Below, in pieces: positions 18,645-31,300 of a DNA stretch of 64,000 nt. The DNA lies in the NCBI GenBank assembly GCA_019918135.1, contig WBZZ01002575.1, forward strand, positions 125,001-189,000, read 5' to 3'. How positions within the stretch are numbered: position 1 is the stretch's first letter; the number at the start of each line of letters is the position of its first letter. The DNA is from Paulinella micropora (Eukaryota; Cercozoa; Imbricatea; Euglyphida; Paulinellidae). The notes under the pieces are model-generated. The model did not search any database, was not told where the DNA came from, and worked only from the letters and a program-made list of their open reading frames with translations. The position numbers were made by a program, and so were the translations under genes.

Positions 18645-19968
18645 TTAGTTCGGCTGAGCCGGCAGAGACAGAGATGACGTCTTCTGTCCAGAGAGGGGCC
18701 GTGAAGCTGTCCTGTCGTTGTGCGTTGATGAGGTCAGGTAAGGGGCACCGGAGGGCCGAGCGTGAGTGGATTTGAGAAGATTGGTCAGAGGTGCCACTAA
18801 TCGGGAATAGTCAGGGATATGGGCTTGGATGAAGTTGGTCATACCTAAGACTGATCGGACTTCGGAAACGTTGGATGGGTCGGCCAGCTTGAGAATAGCG
18901 TCGACCTTGGAAGAATCTGCTGCGATACCTTTCTTGCTGCAGCGCTTGCCCAGAATGTTGAGCTCGCGATAGCCTAAACGTAGTTTCCCGGCCGAACCGT
19001 GGAGGCCGGAGTCTCGCATAGCCTGAAAGATGCATCGGAGCTCGCGAAGATGGGTATCGAAGTCGTTGGAGCCGTCTGTGACGTCGTCGAGGTAGGCCGA
19101 AGCGGATTTATTCCAAAAGTTCAGATGGTTGAAGGACTTATCCATAGCGCGTTGAAAGTCTCCCGGGGCGCGGTGAACACCTTGAGGCATAAAATTAGGA
19201 ACTAGGAGTCCTAAGGGTGTCCAAACAGCGAGAATATCGCGGCTACCGTCATCTGGATTGAGTCTCAGATGCGTGAAGCCGTCGACCATGTCGATAGAGC
19301 TGAGATAGTGCCAGCCCGCGAAGCGTTCGCGGTACTGATCTGGGTTGGGTAAACCTGGCACAGGCAGGTGGAGGTTGTCGTTGGCATCGCGGTAGTCGTA
19401 GACGTTGCGTATGTCGCAAATGACCTTCTTTGCCAAGTCTTCAAACTTTCCTACGGGGCAGGCTCGTAGCCCAGGCACAATTTGCAGAGGCCATGGACCA
19501 GAGGCCTGCTGTAAGAACGCCCATCGCCCAACCTTTGAGGTATTGGTATACCGCTGGAGTCCAATTTGGGCATTGCACCGCAATTGGTTTAGCTCCCGGT
19601 TTGAGGATGAGAGACACAACAGTGTGATTGAAGACACCTGCTTTGTCTTGGAAGACATCGTCGAATTCTCCGAGGAGGGCCCATAGAAGTCGTTGTTGTT
19701 CTGCAGTAAGGCCGGAGTTGACGACTTCAGGCGCGTATTTGGGCGCAGGCGGCGCGGTAAGTTTGGCGGCCTGTTTGTCTAAAAAGTCGCGGCAAAGTCT
19801 CTCAGAAATGAGAATCCACGAGGTGGTCTGTGTTCCACTAACCGTAGTTGCCGTACAGGAAAACATGCGTGGGTCCGGGCATGTTGCAGCGAGCTCCGCC
19901 ATGGCGGGATCGAAGTATGGAGGATCTTTTACAGCGAGGACTGTGACTTCCCGGTGGGGAAGAGCCAT
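18645..19968 (-). mobile_element. Reverse transcriptase region of the 14.2 kb element
   Basis: The N-terminal part resembles gypsy RT leaders (EFDDVFQDKAG, LKPGAKPI). The palm has SAYLDD, followed by a connection region (VSEVRSVLGMTNF). Confidence 0.8.
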
Positions 19969-22900
19969 GGTGGAAGGATCCGGCGGTAAGAATAGAGCGG
20001 TGTCTGGAGAGGGCTCCAGATTTGGTGGTCACGCCCCCTGTTTGGTATTCAATCGCAGCTGGTGTCCGGTGCCAGACCGAGCGTACATGTAGAAGTGGCG
20101 GCGCTGTGTTGGGGACGCAAAACGATGCTGTGGACGCGGAGGTGGCTTGTAATTCGGGTTTTGGACGGGCCGAGGGGCTGTCTGACCATAATGGGCAGTG
20201 CGGGCCTGTTGGCTGTTCCGATATACCCGGTCGGGTTGATACTTGCCATCGCCGGCGGGCGGATATCGGGTCCGCTTAGCGCGTTGCACGTGTTTGCGGT
20301 TCTTCTTGTAGCGGGGGTTGCCACCAAGACTACTGTTGAAAGCTGGTCGAGCTGGTTTCGGTTTAGGCTTGCGTGTCCCAGTAGCGCCAGTAGTGTCGAT
20401 GTGAAGGCAATCGCCGTAGCCACACTTACACCACACTTGATGTGTCTTGTTGGGGTGAAGCGCTTGCCATGCGAAAATGCCGTCAGGGACATTATAGCGC
20501 ATTGGTTACTGTTGAGTGATGGTACGGTATCTATTGAACACCAAATAGGGTCCACACTATTTTTCCCCTTTACGACGAGTTCAGCGAGTCTCCGCCAGAC
20601 GCGCTCTTTGTCTTTGACGCTTGCCACACCGTTGATGGCTCCTGATGCGTTGAAGAAAGCGCGATCTAAAGAGTACGGGATGATGAGGCCGCAGTTGCTG
20701 AAGTAGTTGAGTTTCGAAAGGATCTCCCGTCGTAAGTAGATGTGTAGGCTGGGGTTAATAGCGGAAAGCCAAAATGCTGGCTGTGTAGGTAGATCGGAGG
20801 GCTTACTACCTGCGCAGTGTTTAGCTGTGCAAATACACCAGGTCAATGGGGCGTAAGGCATGCTTTACGTGACGCGCGGAAGGCAAAGAGGCCATCGGGA
20901 AGATCTTGTCGGGTACCGGCGTCGAAGTCTGGCTCACGTTGGAGTAAAGGCTTACCCGATCGTTGTCCGACATCGATCCAATGGGCCAAGTTGTACCAAA
21001 GGTAGCGTTGCTGATCCGGGTCTACCTTGTCTGTAAGGTAGGCTGTAGCCGCGTTGAGTCCGCCAGAGGAGACGCAACAAATCCAGTCCATGTGCGCGTA
21101 AAAGTTGAGCTGCTTCAAAATCTTAAGGCGCATGTCCGTTCGTAGATCGGGATTGATGGCAGCAAGACGGAACATACCTGGGTAGATAGGCTGAGGGGCT
21201 GGTTCGAGAGGGGCATACTTCGTTTCGAGCCATTCCGCTTGTTGTCTTGGCCGGGAACGTAGGTGCATGGCGTGGGATGACGGTGATGTCGCCGCAGTCG
21301 AAGAAGACGATGACGATGAATATGTGGCCGCAGGTGGTTGGCTACTTGCCGGGTTGGGCGAGTCCGGTTTTGACTCGTCGTCGTCGTCGTCTTTTCTCCG
21401 GTAGTACTACGGAGTCGGCGGTCTGGTGTTACAGGCTGTCTTTGAGACTTTAGGTGGAGTAAGTGCAGGCTGCGTGCTTGCAGTACTCTGTGTAGCGGGT
21501 GTCGGAGCGGGGACTGATCCCGAAGTGTTGGTAGGCGTGGGGCCCGAACTAGAGCTCGAACTACTAGAGCTCGAACTGCTAGAGCTCGAACTGCTAGAGC
21601 TGGCGCCGGAAGTTGGGGCGAATACAGCGTCGTCGAGCATTTCGACGTCGATCGGGAAGCTGCTGGATCCCGGTAGTCCGGACTGTCCATTCGGGATCAT
21701 GCACACGTCGAATCCAGGGTCGATGAACATCCCCTGGGGGAAGCCGATGCGGTAGTGTCCGCGTGTTTCCAGTGGACTCAGCGTGTGGATCGGGAGGGGC
21801 AAATTCAGAAAGGCCTCGGCTCGAAGATCCGACTGAGACATCTTCATTTCGCAATAGAACTTGCGGAGGCGTTCTGTAGTCTCGGCTGCCTTCAGATTGA
21901 TCCAGCAGCCCGTGTTTGTATGTTGATCCACCGGTAGTGCCGATTCTGCGTTCCCCGGCGCCCATCTCCGGATGTGGGGATTGGGGTGGTAGTTCATCCG
22001 TCTGCGAAGGCATGGGACGCCAGAAGGATAACCTTTCAAACGTTTTTCTCGCGAGTACGGGTTGACCATGTCATAGTCGCAGGAAGGTGCCCGGAGGATG
22101 GTGGACTTCGTGGATTTCGCGGCTGATGCGTTTGCCTGTCTGGCTGGCGATAAGATAAATAGCGATTTGAGCTATAATCTACTCCACGTTGTCGTATCGC
22201 TTCCAGTAAAATGTAGTGGGCCATTTTATGTGGGAGGCGTCTGGATTCTGTGGATCGATCCAGTTTGGGCACTGTTGAAGGTAGTTGGTAAGGTTAGTGC
22301 TGTTTCGGCCTCCTAGTGACCATGTACCTTTCTTAACTGTTATTCCTCGCGTTAATCCCTGCCAATTGTGTTGGAGGATATTGTCGAAGAATTCTTCGTC
22401 ACGCCCACTCATGTAGTAGATGGACAGGGAGCGCGGGAGGTCGACCGTGCAGAGGTAGCTGCGTTCGCGCACTAATACATTTTGGATGTCGTAGTAAGAG
22501 TCCGTCGCAGTGATCTTCAGCCATATGGGATCAATGCAAGGGAGTCGGTGGAAGTAGTGCTGAAGTGCGAAACAACGTTCTCGTGTTGGTAACTTGAACG
22601 AGTAGCGTTGGTATGATGCGGTGCCAAATCCCGGAGCCATGGTGTATTGGCCTGTGGACGGAGTTTCCATGCAACTCCACGGGAAAAGCAACTCACCTTC
22701 AGAAAGCGCGTCCATAATGGTGTTTCGGGGTGCTGTTCTCGGGGTGTTACCGACAATGAGTCCCAAGTACGATGACACTTTGTATCCCCAACGTCGGTCC
22801 TGATGATACACCATGCCAGTGTGGAAATAGTCCACGTTTCCGGTAGGCTCCACTTGGCGGCCAACGAGGGCTGTACACAGGAGTTGCGCAGTACTTCGTC

Positions 22901-24189
22901 CATGTGCCGGACCAAAATGGAAGATGGTGGCTTTCAAAGGGGATTTCAAAAATCCATGCATCGTGCTTGCGCCTTTCGGATGGTTGAGGATCTTTTCCAC
23001 GGTCTCCTTTGTTAGTACGTCCTGGACCACTGTTTCTTCCTGAAGGAGGCGTTGGCGCAAGCGTTTAACTCTGACTAGGCAGAGGGCTTCCGTGTTGACG
23101 ACGCCGTGTCTTGCAATCGCGCCGTCGTCGATAAGACCCATTCCCAACGTGAAGTCGGAGAATGTCGAATGGTCCATTTCATGAGGTATGTTGCGAGGAG
23201 GCCAGTAGCGTTGCATGAGGAGCGTAGGTTTGTCACGACTGAGGCCGAACGTGGCATCACCAAATTCGATATCAGAGCCACCCCAAGGGGTGTTCCCATA
23301 CATCTGGCGAGGGTCCGTACGTATGTAGGTCTGACTCTCCCGGGTGCGTGGAGGCGCCGTAGTGGACGACGGGCTCGATGTCGAGCTCGAGGACGAACTT
23401 GAAGTTGTGCTCGAGGTTGTGCTCGAAGTTGTGCTCGAAGTTGTGCTCGAAGTTGTGCGCGATGATGAACTTGCTTTGCTGATGAGCTTGACGATGAGCT
23501 TACTGCCGAGCTTGACGAGGCGCTCATAGACGAACCCGAGGATGAACTCGAAGCCTGGTTCGGTGCTGCAGTCCATGGGAGGAAAGTTCGCGCCAGAAGC
23601 GAGTGGGCGATAAAGTTGTAGTGGTCCCTATACGGGAAGACCATCTGCTGTGCGCATCTCCAGTAGATGTCATTTTCCGGTGGCGGGATTTGGTAGGTCC
23701 CACGGGCGTTTTCTGCCGTGCGCAGCAACGATCGTTCCACTCGAGGGCAGTCCCAACCGCCGTTTACTGGAGTGATGTTGTCGGGCCATAGTCCTTGGCT
23801 AGTGATCATTTGTTCCGGGACCCAATAACCAAGGTGTGGACAACTGGGGTATGTGCCCACGAAGCAAACGGATCCCATGGTCGGGAAGTAGTTCGCATAC
23901 ACTTCCTTGACGATCCATAAGTCCTCGTCCGAAGCAGAGGCCTTTTCCTCTTCTTTGCGTTCGGGGATAAAGCTTGGAGGTATCCATACGTTTGGTACCG
24001 GTCGGATCTCCTTGTACGTCTGCTGTGGGTTCTGACCCGCGCGTAAACTGGGGACTGGAGTCAGGACTTCAGCTCGTCGAAGTTGAAAGGGATCGCCGAT
24101 TGCGCGACGGGCGTTTGGTCATTGGCGGTGCTTCGAATCCCGCGAGTCTGCGGCTCGGGTATTCGTGTAGAGGGCCGCGTCCGACATTA

Positions 24190-24475
24190 GGGGACACATT
24201 TGCAAGCCGGGATCTTGATGAGCTCTCTTCGAAAATATAAAAATTGTAGCGCCGGGTGGCCTACACACCGGGAAATTGAGGTTTTTGCGCTACCAGGCGC
24301 CGTTTGCGCACACCCGAGGGAGTTTAAGGCTGATGTTTGGTGTACCCGACACCTACCTCTAGGTGCGCTCTCTTCGGAGATAAAAAAATTTTGTTGGCGG
24401 ATGGCACAAAAACCAGAGATTTTAGGTTTTTGCGCCACCAGAGCTTTCTGTTGGTACATCCGGCAATTGATCGTA
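24190..24475. repeat. Two diverged tandem repeats of about 110-150 bp
   Basis: GCTCTCTTCG, an A-rich run, then GAGGTTTTTGCGCTACCA (24,221-24,297) recur in order as GCTCTCTTCG ... TAGGTTTTTGCGCCACCA (24,367-24,441). Located inside the 14.2 kb element. Confidence 0.75.
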
Positions 24476-24488
24476 CCCTGTCGACGGG

Positions 24489-24720
24489 GAAGGGGGGGGG
24501 GGGGGGGGTCCGGGGGGCCCTCCCCCGGGAACCCCAGCCCGAAGGGGGGTGGGTGGGGGGGGGGGGGGGGGGTGCACGAAGCGCACCGCAAACCATCCTT
24601 TCAGGTGTTGGCGCAGCCCCTAGTTATTATGATATTATGATTATTATGATTATTATGATTATTATGATTATTATGATTACTATGATTATTATGATTATTA
24701 CGATTATGATGACCACCAGT
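24489..24720. repeat. Poly-G runs and (ATTATG)n
   Basis: G runs around 24,489-24,572, interrupted by a short GC-rich stretch, then an ATTATG-type microsatellite at 24,622-24,710. Confidence 0.9.
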
Positions 24721-25039
24721 AGTGACGCTCCGTAGTTGGATTCTTATGCCAATGGGCCGAACACTTTTTATGGGGGATGGCTCGGCTGCCTCGGGTTCGG
24801 GATCCGGGACCGGAGCACGTGCTTCGGTCTGGAGCGACAATCGAGGAACTGGTGATCCTTGACCCTGTTTGAGGTCACGAGCAAGGCCGTCGCTTATTGG
24901 TCTTGCCGGCATACAATCTGCGATCGCAGGCGCCGCCACTCGTAGTGCTGATGACGACGATGACGAAGACTGAGCTTGAGGGAGCGCCAAAGAGGCGGCC
25001 GTAGATGGCGTAGTCAAAGTCGGAGCGGGCGGCACTAAC

Positions 25040-25073
<34 letters not shown>

Positions 25074-25802
25074 GTGATGCCCGATAGCTCAAAGAGCGTC
25101 TCGTATTCGAAGGCTTGCCTCGAAGTTGAGCGAGGTATTGTCGTGCCAGTGCGTCTTCCCTTTTCCAATCTGATAGACGCCAAGAGCTAACTCCAATCTG
25201 AGAGGCATTCGGCGTATTTCCCACTTGAGAGGGAGGCGTGTCTTTCCATCCCTGGGCCGATCCACTCGTGGAAGGCGTGGCTGTCGCAGCAGCTGGAGAT
25301 GGAGACTCTTCTGGAGTTGAGGATGCCTCCAGTTTCTGTCGTTTGGAAGGAGGAGTCACGTACCCGGTCTCTTCGATTCCAAATTTCCGCTTCGGGCGCG
25401 ATGAGTGATGTGTTGAGTTTGCGAGGGCGTAGGATGGCTGGCTTGGCTCTCGCTGTCCTGTTCGCTCTCTTTTTCAAGCATTTCGACTGCCAGTTCAACT
25501 TCTTCTTCCTGTTCTTCTACAGAGTCTATGTCCTCGTAGCCTTCTTCATCTTCGTCCTCAGCTGCTTCTTCGTCTTGCTCCTCGACCTCCTCGCTGGCCT
25601 CTTCGTCTTCGTCTTCATCCTCTTCTTCATTGACCGGCCATCCATCGTTGCCGTCGCAAGGTCTTCTTTTACGTGAAGACATGAACAGGTTGACTTGGCG
25701 GCCATAGAGGTGGGCGCTCGAAGTAGACAGAAGGTCGTGGGAGTTCAGAGGGAGCTGCAGTTTGGGACGGCAGTCGATGATTTTGTTGAATTTGGCTATC
25801 GG

Positions 25803-26543
25803 TTAGGACGTCTCTTTCGCCAATGTTGTAGGGCAAAAGTCGTAACTAACCGTAGCAAGTTGTAAATCACCGACCTGAAGTGGCGTCTCGAAGAGATGGA
25901 ACTCCGTCTCGTAGACGATTTGCTTGGAAGGCGGCTTCAGGGGCATGTAGTCCGTGGGCCGAATCGCTTGCGCGTCGTCAATGGAGAGGTTGAGCTGGGC
26001 CGAGACCTCGTTGGCGAGAAGCAGGTTCATACCTTCGTGAAGGTGGCTCGAGATATATATCGTGATGGCATGAAGCGGAGACGTCGGCGTGGCCGAGACA
26101 AAAAGTTCAATGCCTTCAGTAAGAGTAGCATCAACACCCACAGATGAGCGTGCGTCGACGGTTGGGAGCGACACGATCTCAAGTCCCTGGTGTATTACCC
26201 AGTCGAGGAGGGCTACGCCCTTGCAGTTGCAGGCCGAGTCTAGAACGCATGTAGTCTTACCGATGGTGTCTTCTTCCGGGGACGGGCGCAATGATTTGCG
26301 TACGTATATATTTCCGCAGACAACGGTCGGGGTTGTGAAAATGCGGAGTAAACGTCGTGACTCCTGAGACGCAGCGCGCGTCGTCATGTGGAAAGCCCGT
26401 GGCTGCTTCCGCGTGGCGGCCGAGGATGGCTTCCAGTTGCAATGTTTGCCTTCGTCCTGACAACGCTGTTGTCGCAGCTTGCATTGTTCAAGCGAGTGCT
26501 TCGGGGTCTGATTCGGCTTGAGGAACTGTTGCAGTAGGAGCAT
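25803..26543 (-). mobile_element. Protease region of the 14.2 kb element
   Basis: Retropepsin-like layout: a CVLDSACN segment followed about 75 residues later by a hydrophobic NLLLANEVSAQLNLSID block. It lies right after gag. Assignment rests on position and layout. Confidence 0.55.
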
Positions 26544-29300
26544 GGAATCCCGGTGAAGGGTGGGCGCTTTGGCGAGGTCGGGGCGGACTTGGTGGCGGCC
26601 GTAACCATCGACGATTTCTTCGAAGGGATGGCAATCGCATTTGTCTTGGTGAAGGGTGGGCGTGTTGCCGTCTTCTTCGTAGTCGGGGCTGGCTTGTCCG
26701 TTTTAGTCCGCTTGTTGGGGCGTCCACGATCCGGTGATGCAGCCGGTTGAGCCATCGACATGGCGTTAGCCTTGCGCTTCTGACGAGGAGGGCGTTTGTT
26801 CTCCTTGTTTTCCTGCTGCGTCCTACGCGGTTTATTCTGACGAGTGTCGACCTTGACGGTTGAATCACGGGAGAAGGTGGAAGGCGTCGGACGATGAGGG
26901 CGCTTCCGTAGTCGCTTGTATGTGGCGGCCGACGAGGGCTTCGTAGTACTTTCCATCCAGGGCCAATATTCTTCCATGCAATGGAGATCGAGGGAGTTGG
27001 TCCAGGGCAGAAGGTCAGCGAGATCGCGGGGCCATGCGACACCAATTGCTTTAAATATCTCGGTGGCGTATAGGGTCCATCGCTCTCGTTCCATGGGCGT
27101 AAGCATCCGAGACACATCGCGGACTTGATTGAAGTCGGCCGTCAGATAGCCAGCTGCATGGGCCGTCTCGTAGCTTGTGATGCAACGATTTACATATCCT
27201 GCGAGGCTTTCTTTCTTGAAGCGTCGAAGTTTAAGGGCTTGCAGAGCTGGTCGCTTCGTGTCTCCCTTGTCCAGTCGTCCCTTGAACAGCTCCATGAAAT
27301 ATTCCATTAGCGTGTACGGAATGATGCTCCAGACGCGGGTGCGTTCGTCAGTGACACGAATGTACCGAGTCCAGTATGCGTCCATGAGAGCCATTGCAGT
27401 CTTGTCTCCCCACTTGTTCACTGTGTCGATGATGCGGTTGCATGCCAACGGCATTGACAAGTTGGTCAACTGCAAGTTGAATGCAAGTTCGCGGGCTTGA
27501 GTAGCAACGTCAGGTCCTGGCACGGTGGTCGGGCGGGTCGTCACGAAGAGGGATCGAACTCGGGCCATCATGTGTAGCGTGCGGGGTGGAACACCTGCAA
27601 AGGTGGACGATCGCAGGACTCTTGTTGTCGACGATCCTGACGAGGATTCATTCCCGGACGATGGCGTGGATGGTGTAGCCGTCCCCGGAGGGCCATTCTC
27701 CGTCGAAGGGGCCGGGGGCTGAGTCGCAATCGTTGTACCGGACGATGGATCAGGTGACGAACCTGCAGGCGAGCTCGATGTTGAGCTCGATGTTGGGCTT
27801 GAAGATGAGCTTGATGACGAGCTCGCGGGAGCCGGAGTCGCCACTGTTGCATTACCGGTTGTTGCAGTCACAGGGGCTCCACCTTGGTCCTCCACGGGAG
27901 GGTTCGTACCCCCAGCGAGCAGGGTCGGGTAAGCTTCTTCCGCAATGGAGACGAGAGGGCTTAGTGTGATTCTACAACCTTGCAGTGATGTACCCAGCGA
28001 TATGCGAGGCATTGGGCGTGCCGGCGTCAATGTAGCGAGGGTTGAACCTGATGAATCAGTCGGAGTCGCTGTCAATGGAGCCAAAGTCGGTCTGGGTCCA
28101 AAAGAGCCAATTATCGGTCGAAATTGTGACGTGAGAGCTGAGTCAGTCATGGACAGTGCTCGATTGACCAATGGGGCAGGTGGGCGAGATGCCACGATGG
28201 ATGCCAGCGATGGATGCGGTACACGTTGTGGTAGGGGTGTCGCTCCACTTGCTAGACTTCCAGGGTGGGCAAACAGACCGGCAGGGATGATAGGAAGCAC
28301 CCTACCAATGGGGGCTATTGCTGTTGCACCTGCGGGCATCGTAACTGGAGTAAAAGCCAGCGATGGGGTAGCTACGGGGGGCGATGTTGCAGCCGTTGAT
28401 GGTGCAGTAGGCGCAGTGGGGCTCGTTGATGGGTGAGTCAGCGGTGCAAGTCCCGGAGGAATACTTCCCAGGTCTATTGCTGGCGTCGAACCAATCAGGG
28501 TCGATGGAGGCACGGTAACAGGGGTGCTCGCAGGGGCTGGAAGTACCAATCCATGAAGTGATTCAGGTGCTCCAGGCATCGACGTTGAAATAGGTAAATG
28601 ATTAACATATACCTCGAGAGGGATGAGAGTACCCAGTTGATTCCAGAAAGCCTCCTGTTGAGCTGGAGAGCCTGCAGGTCCCAAATACTCCTGGTAGATG
28701 TCGTGGGCCGTCACGTTGGGATTGCACATCAGCGTGAGTGATGGTGTTGGTACCAATGGTAGATGAAGCAAATTAGTTTGCTTGTCCTTGATTGCCTTGA
28801 GTAGAACGTTCCTGTATTCACCAGAGTAATTGGTGAATAAATCCTCTTTGAACTGCGTTGATTGCGTCCACGAGAGGTCCGTAGTGAGAGGAGTAGACTT
28901 ACCTTCCTCCACTTCCTTCAGAAACTTCTTTTCGGAGGGCAGAAGACCATGGTAGACGCCCAGTATGGTAAAAGGGTCCAAGCATTTCCTCTTGTGCTCG
29001 CGGATACGCGACAGGGGATCGTGGCGTGAGTTGGCGAACATTCCACGTTGCCAGGGGTAGGCCAGGTAGCGTTGGTACACTTGTAGAGCACGATGAGCAG
29101 CAAAGAGGATGATCTTGCTGGGTGATAAGGGGGTGACCCTAACACAAACAAGAACCAAACACATACTGTGTTGGTCGACTGCATAGAGTGTGGAAGAACA
29201 GAAATACGATACAAAAATGCAAAGACAGGTGAACGATCTGTCCCACATATGTGGTTTTTGATGACCTCTGATCTTCCACGTTCGTTGAGTAGTACCTTCC
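26384..29300 (-). mobile_element. Gag region of the 14.2 kb element
   Basis: Long frame with a Pro/Thr/Ser-rich middle and a capsid-like helical region with a Retrotrans_gag pattern (WTRYIRVTDERTRVW ... FKKESLAGYVNRC), then a basic Lys/Arg-rich tail with a Cys pair (CSYC), as in nucleocapsids. Confidence 0.7.
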
Positions 29301-29386
29301 TTGTAGGAGGTGCTTTCCAATCGATCTGTCGACAGAGCACACAAAACTCGTGTGTGCAGTTTCCACTTGAAAAGGAAAATTCGAAT

Positions 29387-30005
29387 TGTGAGTTTGGATA
29401 CAACCCCAAGGGATAAATACACAACGAACTCTTATTAAAAGACTCTATGGCTGCAAACAGCCCTAACTCCTAAGAGTAGGTGAAATACCAGTAAATAGCT
29501 GAAAGGTCACTTCGTTTATTTACGTTGATTTCTACTAATTTGCAGACTTGGTTTGCAAAGTACGATCTTGGGTGAACATAGATTGTGAGTAGCTGTTAGG
29601 CGCACTTGAAGTTAAATGTGCAAAGTACTTGAAGGTGGCTTCAAGTTCAAGTCATTGGTGTTCAAATGGAAGTCCTGAACTTTGATTTGGGAAAGTCTTT
29701 CTGAGCCTAATGGCTGTGCACGCAGTGCACGGCAAATATCATTTTTATGTTCTCTTGACTGTGTTCCCCAAAATTCACCGGTTTTGCGGTTTTTGGTATA
29801 TCATGGGAAAAAGGCAGCCGAGAGGAAAAAATAGCATTTGCTGTAAAAACTTTGATTAAATCGTTTGAAGTCATTCCTGGACGAAATTGAAAGCTAGTTA
29901 GTGAAGTCGAAACGTCGTGAAGAGGAGAATCTAACAGATTGGTCAAAAACAGTAAAATGTCAACGGTAGTGGTTTTGGCCGGTCGTTAAAGTGCTCAGTC
30001 TGATA
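29387..30005 (-). repeat. 5' LTR of the 14.2 kb element
   Basis: Direct repeat of 15,839-16,440, with a short extra segment near 29,482-29,500. Should contain the element's promoter. Confidence 0.9.
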
Positions 30006-30727
30006 CCTTCTCGAGTTTCATGCTTCAAAAAATGTCTGACTTTATATTTTTAGACACACAAAAAAATAAGCCACAAAAAAGTCAGGAATGTTCAACTAGT
30101 GAACATAGGAGTTAAATTAACTACTTTCCAGCAACATTTAATGAATAATATAACTCCTATGAAGATTTTTTCATTTTTGCTTTGATTCATTACGACCGGT
30201 TTTCACTTTGAAATTGCTCAGCAGATACAAATGCTATTTTAATGAAAAGTATATACTTGAAACTCAGGGAACTGAATTCTTACGTTCTTCATTCATTATG
30301 TGTTCCTTACACATCAGAAACTAGTTATGTGTAATGGATCCTCTGACACCATTTTTGCAGTGTTATTTCCCCAGCTCAACCAAAAAAACCCGTAGAATTT
30401 CCTAGGCAATCGTGAAACTTGACGCTCAAAAATGTTGGGGCCGGCTTGAACATGAAATTTTTGAGGTTGATGTTTGAGGTAAATTTTGAACGTCTTGCAC
30501 TAAATTCCATGTAAAATCCTTTTGCCATATTGAAGTTCAATATTAAAATATTATTCACAAAAAAATAGAAGGCAAAACTTTATTTGCATTTTGATAAGAA
30601 GCTAACTACATATGTTGTCTTTATTGAGACAGAAGGAAACCGCTGAACACAACACGTGCTCAATCAATTTCAAGAACAATATATATCTACCCGCCTTAAC
30701 TTGAAGTTAGTAAAGGAAATACAATAT
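30006..30727. other. AT-rich spacer, no gene seen
   Basis: About 720 bases of AT-rich unique sequence between the intact LTR and the older inverted LTR. Confidence 0.5.
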
Positions 30728-31262
30728 CAGACTGAGCACTTTAACGACAGGCCAAAATCACTACCGTTGACTCACTGTTTTTGACCTGCCCGTTAGATTT
30801 TCCTCTGCACTACGCTTTCACTTCACTAACTAGTTTTCGATTTCGTTCAGAAATAACTTCAAAAGATCAAGTTAAAGTTCTTTTTAGAAAAGATTAACTT
30901 GTGACTATTGTCTTTTTCCCACTCTACTGCCTTTTTATCCGATTTCCAGTGAAACACGCACGTTGTGGTAAATTTGTGGACAAGGAAACCAGAGTGACGG
31001 AAAACAATATTTTGACTTCAGCGGCTTTTTACATTCATAACTGAAGAACTTCAACTTTTCCAAATGCAAATTTCGGTTACTTGAATTATAAGTCGGACTT
31101 GAAGCCATCCTTCAAGTGCTTTACAGCTGTTTCAAGTTACGCGAGCTCACCAACTCACAATCTACGTTCAGTAGTGTTCGTAGTTTGCAACCCAAGTCTG
31201 CAAACAAGTGGAAATCTATGTAAAATAAACTTTTTTCATTCTGAATTTTGAAAAATAGACTG
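30728..31262 (+). mobile_element. Diverged solo LTR, opposite orientation to the 14.2 kb element
   Basis: It starts ATCAGACTGAGCACTTTAAC, the reverse complement of the LTR end, and follows the LTR to GCAACCCAAGTCTGCAAAC near 31,187-31,205 with many changes and gaps. It is clearly older than the flanking element, so the family has been active more than once here. Confidence 0.75.
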
Positions 31263-31300
31263 CCTAAAGCTTCACGTTCATGTCACGATTACGCCACCGA

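Larger units (their letters stand above)
20049..25700 (-). mobile_element. Extra coding block between protease and reverse transcriptase
   Basis: About 5.6 kb of minus-strand coding-like sequence in a place where gypsy elements normally have none. It holds an acidic Glu/Asp-rich stretch (25,360-25,680), poly-Ser linkers (near 21,560, 23,450 and 25,050), a long unrecognised globular region (22,180-23,300) and two copies of a module of about 70 residues starting INPxL (near 20,550-20,760 and 20,950-21,160). A non-coding-looking interval (24,190-24,700) holds tandem repeats. No known domain is recognised. Confidence 0.6.
15839..30005 (-). mobile_element. 14.2 kb Ty3/gypsy-like LTR retroelement fossil
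   Basis: Direct repeats of about 0.6 kb (15,839-16,440 and 29,387-30,005) begin TGTGAGTTTGG and end CTCAGTCTGATA on the plus strand. CCTT lies directly outside both ends (15,835-15,838 and 30,006-30,009), a 4-bp target duplication. By eye the LTRs differ at about 16 sites plus a few indels (roughly 97% identity), so insertion is fairly recent. Parts in minus-strand order: gag, retropepsin-like protease, a long extra coding block, reverse transcriptase, integrase. I did not recognise an RNase H. The ends look whole. The coding region is interrupted perhaps half a dozen times, so it is best treated as a broken copy. Its length is well above the usual 5-10 kb of this group. Confidence 0.9.

Noticed and set aside
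17020-20706. Many plus-strand frames across the 14.2 kb element
   Set aside because: They are antisense shadows of the minus-strand gag-pol regions.
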